Origin: an uncultured SAR86 cluster bacterium
Lineage (GTDB): Bacteria > Pseudomonadota > Gammaproteobacteria > Magnimaribacterales > TMED112
Assembly (NCBI GenBank): GCA_902535365.1
Contig: CACATF010000001.1
Coordinates: forward strand, 380,077-444,076
Direction of reading: 5' to 3'
Length of the DNA: 64,000 bases
Numbering within the stretch: position 1 is the first letter of the stretch; every line of letters begins with the position of its first letter. Below the pieces are notes generated by a model. That model saw only the letters and a program-made list of their open reading frames with translations. It had not been told where the DNA came from and searched no databases. The position numbers were made by a program, and so were the translations under genes. This document shows, in pieces, positions 18,415 through 26,815 of the stretch.

Positions 18415-18834
18415 ATGAAGAAGGTTACAGGTTGCTTCTACGTATCATCACAAATTGATGTGGATTCAGTTAGGTTTGCTAAAGAACAAGGCTTCGATCA
18501 AATAATCTGCAATAGACCAAATAATGAAGAGAATGACCAAGTTGACTATGAGGTAATCGAGGCAGAAGCAATAGATCAGGGATTGGAATTTCATTTTGTT
18601 CCAATCTGTTCAGGAAATATTAATCTAGAGGCAATTCAAAAAACTAGACAGCTCCTATCTAAAAAAAAGAAAACACTTGCCTACTGTCGAACTGGAACTA
18701 GATGCATAACAGTGTGGGCTTGTGCAAAAGCATCTTGCAAATGTCCAGACAAAATCTTAAAAAACGTGCGAGATGCAGGGTATAACTTAGATTATCTCAG
18801 AGAATTTCTAATAGATTTAAAGCCTACTTCTTAA
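18415..18834 (+). CDS. DUF442/TIGR01244-family sulfurtransferase-like phosphatase-fold protein
   Basis: This 139-aa protein matches the DUF442 (Blh N-domain) family: an N-terminal YVSSQI strand, the FDQIICNRPNNEE segment, and the P-loop-like active site YCRTGTRC (about 92-99) shared with dual-specificity phosphatases and rhodaneses. Family members are linked to persulfide or sulfide handling, though biochemical proof is limited. It begins immediately after the stop of the fused IOR, which indicates one operon. It overlaps the convergent small membrane gene by 11 bp. Confidence 0.8.
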   Translation: MKKVTGCFYVSSQIDVDSVRFAKEQGFDQIICNRPNNEENDQVDYEVIEAEAIDQGLEFHFVPICSGNINLEAIQKTRQLLSKKKKTLAYCRTGTRCITVWACAKASCKCPDKILKNVRDAGYNLDYLREFLIDLKPTS

Positions 18835-19078
18835 ACAGAAGCACAAACCACACAACCGGAATAACTATTAGACACCCAAGGGTGATATTAATTGCTGTCA
18901 TAAGCGGAAAATCTAAAACAGCTCCAAGAAAATCGGAAAGACTGTTTCCAATTAATGCCCCGTAAATTGCACCATGAACTCCGCTCCCTTTAAAATACTT
19001 ATCAATATCAATGCCAAGGATTGTTGCAAAAGCAAGCACTCCATTATCGATTAAACCAAAAATGAATCCTTCAGGCAT
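18824..19078 (-). CDS. Small glycine-rich membrane protein
   Basis: This 84-aa hydrophobic protein has two or three transmembrane stretches, a glycine-rich middle (GSGVHGAIYGALIGNSLSDFLG) and a C-terminal helix ending in VWFVLLFKK. I do not recognise a named family. It is the last gene of the putA unit, starting 2 bp after the DUF4345 stop; that spacing is the main support that it is expressed. It converges with the DUF442 gene, overlapping by 11 bp. Confidence 0.6.
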   Translation of the reverse strand: MPEGFIFGLIDNGVLAFATILGIDIDKYFKGSGVHGAIYGALIGNSLSDFLGAVLDFPLMTAINITLGCLIVIPVVWFVLLFKK

Positions 19079-19080
19079 AA

Positions 19081-19467
19081 TTAAAAAATATTTTTCTCCA
19101 TCCTTTTAAGAGCTGTATAAAGGAAGATGAGGTAAACAATTTCGAATGCTGTGAATCCCCAAAGAAAGGCAGATGTAAATTCACCAAATAAGACAGTTAC
19201 GAACCTGCCAAGAAGTATCCCAGAAATTATAAATAGCAATATTTTAAAAAATGATTTTTCATGTTTTGTTTTAAAGAAAGCTAATAGGGCATAAAGAGCT
19301 ATTAGAAAATTTATTCCACCATATACAGCTCTTAATTCAGCAGAACCAAGGTCTGAATTAATTGATAGGCCAACTGCTGAAACATAATCTGAAGGGTTAA
19401 AAAGAGCCCAACCACCTAACCAGCCATATGTTATTGCTGTTAGAGCTAAAAAGATTTTATTTATCAT
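19081..19467 (-). CDS. DUF4345-like membrane protein
   Basis: This 128-aa protein has four predicted transmembrane helices. The loop after the first helix carries the DUF4345 hallmark: ALFNPSDYVSAVGLS followed by SAELRAVYGGINFLIALYAL. The function of this family is unknown. It overlaps the putA stop by one base and is probably translated from the same mRNA; a link with proline use is possible but not shown. Confidence 0.75.
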   Translation of the reverse strand: MINKIFLALTAITYGWLGGWALFNPSDYVSAVGLSINSDLGSAELRAVYGGINFLIALYALLAFFKTKHEKSFFKILLFIISGILLGRFVTVLFGEFTSAFLWGFTAFEIVYLIFLYTALKRMEKNIF

Positions 19468-22400
19468 TATTTATTATTTTTATTAAGTAGGTCTATATTA
19501 CCACCTGTCGCCATGACATTGTCAGTAAATGTTTTTTCAGTCACAAAACTATGCAAGTAATTTGGTCCGCCTGCTTTTGGTCCAGTACCACTTAAACCTT
19601 GTCCACCAAATGGCTGCACGCCAACTACTGCTCCAACAATATCTCTGTTAAGGTAAAAATTTCCTATGTTTGCCTTCGAAAAAATTTTCTCTGCTTTATC
19701 AGTAATTCGAGAATGCAGTCCCATAGTCAAACCATATCCTACGTTATTTACTTTTTCTATAACCTCTTCAAGCTCCTGATGTTTATATGTTGCAAAATGA
19801 AGGATTGGGCCAAAATTTTCTTCATCAATTTCCGATATATCATTAATTTTGAAAGCTATTGGATTCAAAAAATAACCATTCTTTGAATTGGATTTTACTT
19901 CGATAAACTGATGTGTTTTCTTAAGATTATTAATGTGCATATTTAACTTATCGAGTGATGTCTGATTTATGATTGGACCAATATCTGTGCTCGCATTGTT
20001 TGGATCTCCAATTTCAAGTTCATCCATTGCTTCTTTTAGATAATTCCAATATTCTTGTGCAACTTCCTCCTGAACATAAACGACTCTTAATGCGCTGCAC
20101 CTTTGTCCAGCACTATAGAAAGCAGATCTTACAACATCGTCAATCACCTGCTCTTTAAGTGAAGAAGAATCCACAAACATTACATTTTGACCACCTGTTT
20201 CTGCAATAAGCGTTTTAATTGGTCCATCTGATTCTGCAAGATTCATATTAATTTTTTTAGCTGCTGAAGTTGAGCCAGTAAATGCAACACCACTCAATGC
20301 ATTTATCTTTGTTAATTCATTGCCTGCATCTTTTCCACCAACTACCAAATGCAATGCATCCTTTGGCACCCCACAATCATGGAAAACTTTCACAATTTCT
20401 GATGCAATTAAGGATGTATCCTCAGCCGGCTTAGCAATAACAGTATTTCCAGTAAGCAAAGCTGCTGATACTTGGCCAACAAAAATTGCCATTGGAAAAT
20501 TCCATGGACTAATACATAAAAAAGTTCCTTTTGGTGCATGCCTAAGATAGTTTTTCTCTCCAGATGGACTTTCTAATTCAATATCATTAAAGATTTTTTT
20601 TGCTTGCGCTGAGTAATAATTAATAAAATCTATTGATTCTCTAACTTCAGCATCACAATCCTTTAGAGTTTTGCCAGCCTCATTAGCTAGAAGATAGAAA
20701 AACTTATATTTTTCATCCTCAAAACGATCGGAGATTCTTTTAAAAATTTTTGTTCTTTCATCAAGGCTTGAATGCCTCCAATCATCACTCTCTTTAAAAG
20801 AAATTTCTTTAATATCCTCGTCTGTTAAGAAACTCACATTCCCTATAATTTTATTAGGGTCAAAAGGAGCAGCCACTTTGTTGTCTTCTTTAGAAATTTC
20901 GCTTCCATTAATTACCGAACATGCGTGAAACATATTTGAATCAAACTTTTCCATCTCATTTTTAAGCATTTTTAAATCTTCCATATCACCAAAATCAAAC
21001 CCAATAGAATTATCTCTGTCAGAAAAAATGTTTTTTGGTCGTGGAACATTCTGTAAGTATCTTTCTTTGTCCAAGCTATCTAATGCAACTTTAATTGGGT
21101 TTTCTGTGACTTCAGAAATTGGGACATTCTTATTTAAATATTTATTAACAAATGAGCTGTTAGCTCCGTTTTCAAGTAACCTTCTCACGAGGTAAGGCAG
21201 AAGCTCTTTCTTTGAGCCGACTGGTGCATAAACTCTTGTTAAAGGGAATGAATCATATTCTTTGATTGCATTCCTATAAGTGAGATCACCCATTCCAAAA
21301 ATTCTTTGAAATTCAAATTTATTTTCCTTCCCTTTGTATAATTCCATTATTGCAGCAATCGTATGTGCATTATGTGTTGCAAAGTATGGTCTAAGATTTT
21401 TTGTTTTCGCAATCTTTGCAGCTGTAGCTAAATAGTTAAGGTCTGTGAATGATTTAGATGTGAAAACAGGGAGATCTTTAGAGCCCTTCATCTGATGAAT
21501 TTTTATTTCTTGATCCCAATAAGCACCCTTAACCAACCTCATCATCAATCCATTTCTTTGAGATCCAAGTTCATCAATAAAATCAACAATCACTGGAGCA
21601 CGTTTCCCATAAGCTTGTATAGCTAATCCTAATCCACCCCAGTCTTTTATTTCCTTTCTCTTTGACAGCTCTTCAATAATTTTTAAACTTATCTCAAGCC
21701 TATCTTGTTCTTCAGCATCAATTGTAAGTGCTATGTCTTGGGCTGCTGATTGAACACAAAGCTGGTAAGTTCTTTCGAGCAATTCAGACATTACTCGCTT
21801 CTCTTTCATAGCATCATATCTTGGGTGAATAGCCGAAAGCTTTATAGATATTTCATGGAATGAATTTGATAGCAAAGCATTTTTATCACCAACTTTCCGA
21901 ATCGCATTCTCATAAGCATCATAGAAGAAATCTACATCTGATTGGGTTCTTGCTGCTTCTCCAAGCATATCGAAGGAGCATGGAGTTTTTGACCCAAAAG
22001 CATCCAAAGCTTTTTCAATATCAACACCTGAAACAAATTCTTCACTCAAGATTTCCATCCCTTTTTTTATGGCTTCGCGAAGGATTGGGTCTCCTATTCG
22101 AGATGTAACGCCTTGAATCCAACTTAAAGGATTTGATGTTATGGATTGATCTAGCTCAACCACTTGTTCAGCAACAAACAAACCAAAAGTCGTAGCGTTT
22201 ACAAACAAAGATGGTGAGCTATTAAAATGTTCCAACCATTTCTTACCACCAATCTTTTCTTCAATGATGTCATCACATGTTTGATTATCAGGAATTCTTA
22301 GAAGAGATTCTGCCAAGCACATTAAAGCAATTCCTTCTTGGTTGCTTAATCCATACTCTAAGAAAAAACTGTCTAATCTAGTTTTGTTTCTATCTCTTCT

Positions 22401-22544
22401 GCAGTTTTCAACTATTTTGTGAGACTTTGATTTAATAGTTTCGGCATTGATCCAATCATTTGATTGAATCATATCTTTTACCAATGCCGACTCTTCAGCA
22501 TATTTCAGTTCTTTTAGTTTTTTGTAATAGCCCTGTGAACTCAT
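19467..22544 (-). CDS. putA: Bifunctional proline dehydrogenase/glutamate-semialdehyde dehydrogenase PutA
   Basis: This 1,025-aa protein oxidises proline to glutamate in two coupled steps. The N-terminal FAD-binding TIM barrel (about 90-460) has RLVKGAYWD and the ARPYFATHNAHT-like ATHNAHT block. The C-terminal aldehyde dehydrogenase domain (about 540-1010) has LCISPWNFPMAIF, the glutamate in LIAETGGQN, the catalytic cysteine in SAGQRCSALR (about 815) and GVQPFGGQGLSGTGPKAGG. There is no N-terminal ribbon-helix-helix domain, so it is a non-regulatory short PutA. The lysR gene just upstream on the same strand is the likely regulator. Confidence 0.96.
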   Translation of the reverse strand: MSSQGYYKKLKELKYAEESALVKDMIQSNDWINAETIKSKSHKIVENCRRDRNKTRLDSFFLEYGLSNQEGIALMCLAESLLRIPDNQTCDDIIEEKIGGKKWLEHFNSSPSLFVNATTFGLFVAEQVVELDQSITSNPLSWIQGVTSRIGDPILREAIKKGMEILSEEFVSGVDIEKALDAFGSKTPCSFDMLGEAARTQSDVDFFYDAYENAIRKVGDKNALLSNSFHEISIKLSAIHPRYDAMKEKRVMSELLERTYQLCVQSAAQDIALTIDAEEQDRLEISLKIIEELSKRKEIKDWGGLGLAIQAYGKRAPVIVDFIDELGSQRNGLMMRLVKGAYWDQEIKIHQMKGSKDLPVFTSKSFTDLNYLATAAKIAKTKNLRPYFATHNAHTIAAIMELYKGKENKFEFQRIFGMGDLTYRNAIKEYDSFPLTRVYAPVGSKKELLPYLVRRLLENGANSSFVNKYLNKNVPISEVTENPIKVALDSLDKERYLQNVPRPKNIFSDRDNSIGFDFGDMEDLKMLKNEMEKFDSNMFHACSVINGSEISKEDNKVAAPFDPNKIIGNVSFLTDEDIKEISFKESDDWRHSSLDERTKIFKRISDRFEDEKYKFFYLLANEAGKTLKDCDAEVRESIDFINYYSAQAKKIFNDIELESPSGEKNYLRHAPKGTFLCISPWNFPMAIFVGQVSAALLTGNTVIAKPAEDTSLIASEIVKVFHDCGVPKDALHLVVGGKDAGNELTKINALSGVAFTGSTSAAKKINMNLAESDGPIKTLIAETGGQNVMFVDSSSLKEQVIDDVVRSAFYSAGQRCSALRVVYVQEEVAQEYWNYLKEAMDELEIGDPNNASTDIGPIINQTSLDKLNMHINNLKKTHQFIEVKSNSKNGYFLNPIAFKINDISEIDEENFGPILHFATYKHQELEEVIEKVNNVGYGLTMGLHSRITDKAEKIFSKANIGNFYLNRDIVGAVVGVQPFGGQGLSGTGPKAGGPNYLHSFVTEKTFTDNVMATGGNIDLLNKNNK

Positions 22545-22589
22545 TTTTCTGAGCTATTTTAACTTTTATTAGCTGGAATTAGGAGGTTT

Positions 22590-23498
22590 TTATGATGCTG
22601 ATTTTGCTTGTTTGAATGATTCTTTGATTAACTCTTTTAACCATATATGTCCTGGATCATTATCGTTAGATTCATGCCAAGATAGAAAGAATTGAGACGG
22701 TGAAACTTCAAAAGGAAGTGTTTTAAATGCCAGTTTATGTTTTTTAGCAAATGATTTAGTTGTTGTTATAACCATATCAGTGCTATTAAGTATTTCAGGG
22801 GTAATTAAGTAGTGTTGAGCTCTCAGAATAACTCTTCTATCAAGCTGAAGTTTTGCTAAGGCATTATCGACTAAAGCACCTCCACGCCTTCTACCTGAAA
22901 TACAGATGTGGTCCAGGTCCAGATACTGCTCAATGCTTAAGTGTTTTTCGGCCGCTAGTTTATGGTCTTTTCTAAAGACGCATACGAATTCATCCTCAAA
23001 TATGAGTTCCTTTTTTATTTCAGAATCTGATGGTGGGAATGGGTCTACTGAAAAACTGACTTCATTTGCAGCAAGATCATGTTGTAGGTTGTCTCTGCTT
23101 GTGTAGTAGCTTGTTAGTTTTACATTAGGAGCAATTTCGTGAACCTTTTTCATCAGGATTGGAAGAACTCTGCCTTCACTAACATCATTCAATGAAAGTC
23201 TAAATGTTCTGCTTGAAACAGCTGGATCAAATGCATCAGGTTTCTCTAAGCTTCTTTGAAGAATAGAAAGGGCATCTCTAACATGAATAATAATATTCTC
23301 AGTCTTAGCTGTTGGCTTAACGCCCTGACCAACTCTAATAAAAAGTTGATCATCAAAATAGTCTCTTAATTTTGAGAGAGCACTACTGACAGCAGGTTGT
23401 GTAATCCCTACTATTTCTCCGGCTTTTGTGAGACTGCCCTCTGTATAAATTGCATTAAAAACAACTAACAGGTTTAAATCCAAGTTATTTAACTTCAT
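22590..23498 (-). CDS. LysR-family transcriptional regulator
   Basis: This 302-aa protein has the N-terminal LysR winged HTH (LDLNLLVVFNAIYTEGSLTKAGEIVGITQPAVSSALSKLRD, about 6-46) and a periplasmic-binding-protein-like effector domain (about 90-295) with FRLSLNDVSEGRVLP. It lies 45 bp upstream of putA in the same direction and is divergent from the acyl-CoA dehydrogenase operon. Either could be its target; the intergenic gap contains two palindromes. The ligand is unknown. Confidence 0.9.
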   Translation of the reverse strand: MKLNNLDLNLLVVFNAIYTEGSLTKAGEIVGITQPAVSSALSKLRDYFDDQLFIRVGQGVKPTAKTENIIIHVRDALSILQRSLEKPDAFDPAVSSRTFRLSLNDVSEGRVLPILMKKVHEIAPNVKLTSYYTSRDNLQHDLAANEVSFSVDPFPPSDSEIKKELIFEDEFVCVFRKDHKLAAEKHLSIEQYLDLDHICISGRRRGGALVDNALAKLQLDRRVILRAQHYLITPEILNSTDMVITTTKSFAKKHKLAFKTLPFEVSPSQFFLSWHESNDNDPGHIWLKELIKESFKQAKSAS

Positions 23499-23513
23499 AT
23501 TCTGGTAATCAAT

Positions 23514-23551
23514 TATACCCCAGGTGTATAATATAAGTAGTATTTATATTA
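23514..23551. promoter_or_regulatory. Paired palindromes in the lysR/acyl-CoA dehydrogenase intergenic region
   Basis: Two overlapping inverted repeats are visible. TATAC-N7-GTATA spans 23514-23530, and TAATATAA-N7-TTATATTA (eight matching bases per arm) spans 23529-23551. LysR proteins usually bind dyads containing T-N11-A next to or within divergent promoters, so these are candidate sites. A TATAAT at 23527-23532 may be a -10 element for the plus-strand operon. Because the sequence is AT-rich, the second repeat could partly be chance. Confidence 0.45.
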
Positions 23552-23592
23552 CAAAAGTAGACATATAAATATTGCCTTTTCCGGGGGGAATA

Positions 23593-24810
23593 ATGAATTT
23601 TGAAACAACAGAAAAAATAGATTTTTACTTGCCTAAGGTAAAAGCTTTTGTAGAAGATCACGTAATTCCAGTAGAAAAAGAAATACATGCACAAGACAGA
23701 CCTCTGGAAGAAAGGTGGCAGCCACATCCGGAATTGGAACCTCTTAAAGAAGAGGCAAAAAAGCAGGGCTTATGGAATCTATTCTTACCAGATAGCGAGC
23801 TTGGTGCTGGGTTGTCGAATTTTGAATATGCTCACCTTGCTGAGCAAATGGGTAGAACAGCATTTGCTTCAGAAGCAATGAATTGCAGTGCTCCAGATAC
23901 AGGTAATATGGAAGTGTTGGTTAGATATGGTTCTAATGAACAGCAAGATCAATGGTTGAAGCCTCTTCTTAATGGTGAAATTAGGTCTGCTTTTGGAATG
24001 ACTGAACCTGGTGTCGCATCATCTGATGCAACAAATATGGAAGCTAAAGCTGAACTAGTTAATGGCGAATGGGTTATCAATGGAGAAAAGTGGTGGACTT
24101 CTGGAGCAGGCGACCCAAGATGTAAAATTATTATCTTTATGTGTGTTACCAACCCAGATAACGACAGACATAGAAGGCATTCAATGATCCTTGTACCAAT
24201 GGATACACCTGGAGTTGAAGTCCAAAGAATGATGCATGTTTTTGGATACGATGATGCTCCTCATGGCCATGCTCATATCAAATTTAACAACGTAAAAGTT
24301 CCTTATGAAAATGTAATCTTAGGGGAAGGTAGAGGTTTTGAAATAGCTCAAGGTAGACTTGGGCCTGGTCGAATTCATCATTGTATGAGAGCCATTGGTG
24401 CTGCTGAAGTTGCTCTAGAAATGATGTGCGATCGAGGTATGAAAAGAACAGCCTTCGGTCAAGAGTTAGTAAGGCTAGGTGGCAATTATGATGTAATTGC
24501 TAACTCCAGAATAGAAATCAATCAAGCACGACTGCTAACTTTACAGGCTGCTTGGATGATGGATAAGTATGGTAATAAACATGCAGCAAGTGAAATTGCA
24601 CAAATAAAAGTAGTTGCTCCAAATGTTGCATGCGATGTTATCGATAGAGCAATACAAATGCATGGCGGCGGTGGAGTATCACAAGACTTTCCGTTAGCTA
24701 AAATGTATTCCTTTATGCGTTGTTTGCGACTAGCTGATGGTCCAGATGAGGTCCATAGAAGGAGCGTTGCTAGAATTGAGTTGGCCAAACAATTTTCCAA
24801 CGATAAATGA
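23593..24810 (+). CDS. Acyl-CoA dehydrogenase family protein
   Basis: This acyl-CoA dehydrogenase is about 405 aa. It shows an N-terminal helical domain, the middle beta domain with [17 protein letters not shown] and [16 protein letters not shown], and a C-terminal helical domain with [13 protein letters not shown] and [19 protein letters not shown]...[17 protein letters not shown]. The end motif fits the ACAD10/11-like clade acting on longer or branched acyl-CoA. I chose ATG 23593 because GGGGGG (23583-23588) is a good ribosome-binding site; the ORF-track TTG at 23572 lies before it. It heads a seven-member plus-strand cluster. Confidence 0.9.
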   Translation: MNFETTEKIDFYLPKVKAFVEDHVIPVEKEIHAQDRPLEERWQPHPELEPLKEEAKKQGLWNLFLPDSELGAGLSNFEYAHLAEQMGRTAFASEAMNCSAPDTGNMEVLVRYGSNEQQDQWLKPLLNGEIRSAFGMTEPGVASSDATNMEAKAELVNGEWVINGEKWWTSGAGDPRCKIIIFMCVTNPDNDRHRRHSMILVPMDTPGVEVQRMMHVFGYDDAPHGHAHIKFNNVKVPYENVILGEGRGFEIAQGRLGPGRIHHCMRAIGAAEVALEMMCDRGMKRTAFGQELVRLGGNYDVIANSRIEINQARLLTLQAAWMMDKYGNKHAASEIAQIKVVAPNVACDVIDRAIQMHGGGGVSQDFPLAKMYSFMRCLRLADGPDEVHRRSVARIELAKQFSNDK

Positions 24811-24884
24811 ATAAGGTAGCTAGACTCACAGGATCTAGACACCCAATAATCCAAACGCCAATGGCAAAATTATGGAAGTTTTAA
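24807..24884 (+). pseudogene. 25-codon nitronate-monooxygenase-like N-terminal remnant
   Basis: An ATG overlapping the acyl-CoA dehydrogenase stop (ATGA at 24807) opens a 25-codon frame that reads LTGSRHPIIQTPMA before a stop in the next gene's first codons. The PIIQxPM pattern after a short LTG lead is how nitronate monooxygenase/2-nitropropane dioxygenase proteins begin, where it forms the first flavin-binding strand of the barrel. I infer that a once-coupled gene was deleted after its first two dozen codons and its start was left between the neighbours. A short coincidental peptide cannot be excluded. Confidence 0.45.
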
Positions 24885-25963
24885 GAACCCCAGATTCGTG
24901 TTTTAAGGATTTAAAGGAATACCCATACAAGCCTGTTTATACCAATGTAAAGACATCAGATGGCACCTTGCTAAGAATTCATCACATAGATGAGGGGCCA
25001 AAGGATGGGCCCATATTGCTTGCGATGCATGGGCAACCAGTATGGAGTTATTTATACATACGAATGATACCTTTTCTGACAAACGCTGGTATTAGAGTCA
25101 TCGCTCCTGATCTAGTTGGGTATGGTAAATCTGATAAACCAGCTGCTCGAGAAGATTACTCCTATCAAAATCAGGTTGATTGGATGGGAGCTTGGTTAAA
25201 ACAAAATGATTTTAAAGATCTAACATTTTTTGGACAAGATTGGGGAGGTTTGATTGGTTTGCGCATGGTGGCAGCTGATCCAGACCGTTTTCTTAGAGTA
25301 GCAGTTGGAAATACAGGCTTACCTTACAATCCAGATGTTGATCAGGAAGTAATAGAAAAGGTTCACACATTTAGAGCAAGCAAAAAAAAGTATTCAATAT
25401 TTAAAATGTGGGAAGAAGTGTCAAAGATGGATAAGAAAAGCCTAAGTCTTGAAAAGGGTGTGAAAACACATCCAGCTTTAAAGTTTATGTGGTGGCAGAA
25501 ATGGACATGGGACACTAATGATCCAGCCTTTGGGTTGGTTAATTCAATGCAGATGGAGCGAGGTTCATATATCGGTAGATTAATTTATTATTTCTTTCAA
25601 AGAATGGGCCTTAGTAAAATAGCTCCCTTCAAAACAGATTTAATTAAGGCATATGAAGCGCCTTTCCCAAATCCAAGTTATAAAATGGGACCCAGAGCCA
25701 TGCCAAGCCAAGTGCCAATAATTCCTGATAAGTCTTTAGAAGCACAAAGAGTAGCTCGAGAGTTCTTTAAGACATCTGACAAACCATTTTTATCGGTATT
25801 TGCAGGCAATGATCCAGTGACTAATGGTATTGAAAAGGATGTTTTAAGAATGGCACCCAATGCTATTAGTGCAGAAAAAATTGGTGGCGGCCATTTTTTT
25901 CAATGGACCAAAGCTGAAAAACTATCAAATATTCTTATACAATTTATTAAGGAAGGAAAATGA
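24872..25963 (+). CDS. Haloalkane dehalogenase-like alpha/beta hydrolase
   Basis: The 363-aa protein follows the haloalkane dehalogenase subfamily I plan. It has HGQPVWSYLYIRMIPFL (about 53-69), nucleophile aspartate in GQDWGG (Asp123 with halide-type Trp124), an acid in FAGNDPVTNG (about 310) and the histidine in GGGHFFQW (about 345). The DhlA halide-binding Glu of HGEP is Gln here (Gln55), so true dehalogenase activity is plausible but unproven. It is longer than DhlA because of an enlarged cap region. It overlaps the nitronate-monooxygenase-like remnant and the next gene by 4 bp. Confidence 0.75.
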   Translation: MEVLRTPDSCFKDLKEYPYKPVYTNVKTSDGTLLRIHHIDEGPKDGPILLAMHGQPVWSYLYIRMIPFLTNAGIRVIAPDLVGYGKSDKPAAREDYSYQNQVDWMGAWLKQNDFKDLTFFGQDWGGLIGLRMVAADPDRFLRVAVGNTGLPYNPDVDQEVIEKVHTFRASKKKYSIFKMWEEVSKMDKKSLSLEKGVKTHPALKFMWWQKWTWDTNDPAFGLVNSMQMERGSYIGRLIYYFFQRMGLSKIAPFKTDLIKAYEAPFPNPSYKMGPRAMPSQVPIIPDKSLEAQRVAREFFKTSDKPFLSVFAGNDPVTNGIEKDVLRMAPNAISAEKIGGGHFFQWTKAEKLSNILIQFIKEGK

Positions 25964-26367
25964 TAGTAACAAACCTACAAAGACCAAGTGAAGATCAAAT
26001 GAAAATGTTTTTGGAGTTTCCAGATAATGCTCCAATCAAGATGGTCAACCTTTTAAAATTTAAAATTAAGGCAGAATACGCAGATGGTAGGTCTACTGAT
26101 CTTTCAGGTAAAGAAGCGTATGCAATTTATGCTCAAGAAGTACAGGAGCATCTTAAAAAAGTAGGCGCAAAGCTAACCTTCTCAGCAAAAGTCAAAGATC
26201 TACTCATTGGTGAGGTAGAGGATTTATGGGATAGTGTTGCCATTGCTGAGTACCCCAATAAAAGTGCAATGATCAATATGTTTATGAGTCCTGAATATCT
26301 GGAAAGCGAAAAACACAGAAGTGCTGGTCTTGAAGGCCAATTAAATATCATTACGCAAGATGAATAA
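25960..26367 (+). CDS. DUF1330 family protein
   Basis: This 135-aa ferredoxin-like alpha/beta-barrel protein has the DUF1330 pattern: APIKMVNLLKFK (about 26-37), the YAIYAQEVQEHLKKVGAKLTF helix-strand, and the VAIAEYPNKSAMINMFMSPEYLE segment near the end. The family function is undefined. Start and stop overlap both neighbours (4 and 8 bp), so it belongs to the acyl-CoA dehydrogenase operon. Confidence 0.82.
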   Translation: MIVTNLQRPSEDQMKMFLEFPDNAPIKMVNLLKFKIKAEYADGRSTDLSGKEAYAIYAQEVQEHLKKVGAKLTFSAKVKDLLIGEVEDLWDSVAIAEYPNKSAMINMFMSPEYLESEKHRSAGLEGQLNIITQDE

Positions 26368-26815
26368 ATTATTTCCTGATGTTGCAGATAACAATTACAT
26401 GGGCGCTAAGTCCGCTTACTACTTTTTCATCCTATGGATGTTATTAAATACTTGGCGTAGTTTTGTGCATTTCACTGCTGAAGATGCCGGGCTTAATTCC
26501 ATTGCAAATTTAATAATTTTTGAAGGCACTCCAGATCCCAATCAAGTAATTTATCTATTTGGTTCACTCTGGGGAGAGGTCCAGGTTCTTTTATGTTTGG
26601 TAAGTTGGGTAATTTTAGTGAAATATAGAAGCTTACTATCTTTCATGTATCTTATCTGGCTGTTGGAGTGGGTCTTGCGCATCACACTCATATCATCATG
26701 GCATGGTCTTGATGATAGTTATAGAACAGCACCGACTCCTGGAGCAGTTTATGCGCCATACATTGCAGGATTGTTAGCAGTATTTTTTGCACTATCTTTA
26801 AAAAAAATTAAATGA
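26360..26815 (+). CDS. Four-helix membrane protein of unknown function
   Basis: This 151-aa hydrophobic protein has about four transmembrane helices (about 19-33, 66-86, 91-112, 131-147). It has conserved-looking polar loops such as NTWRSFVHFTAEDAG and SSWHGLDDSYRTAPTPGA. I do not recognise a named family. It overlaps DUF1330 by 8 bp and the MBL gene by 4 bp, so it is a genuine operon member. Confidence 0.65.
   Translation: MNKLFPDVADNNYMGAKSAYYFFILWMLLNTWRSFVHFTAEDAGLNSIANLIIFEGTPDPNQVIYLFGSLWGEVQVLLCLVSWVILVKYRSLLSFMYLIWLLEWVLRITLISSWHGLDDSYRTAPTPGAVYAPYIAGLLAVFFALSLKKIK

Noticed and set aside
22581-22615. AGGAGG followed by ATGATG on the plus strand after lysR
   Set aside because: It encodes only seven residues before a stop and lies in the end of the minus-strand lysR gene.
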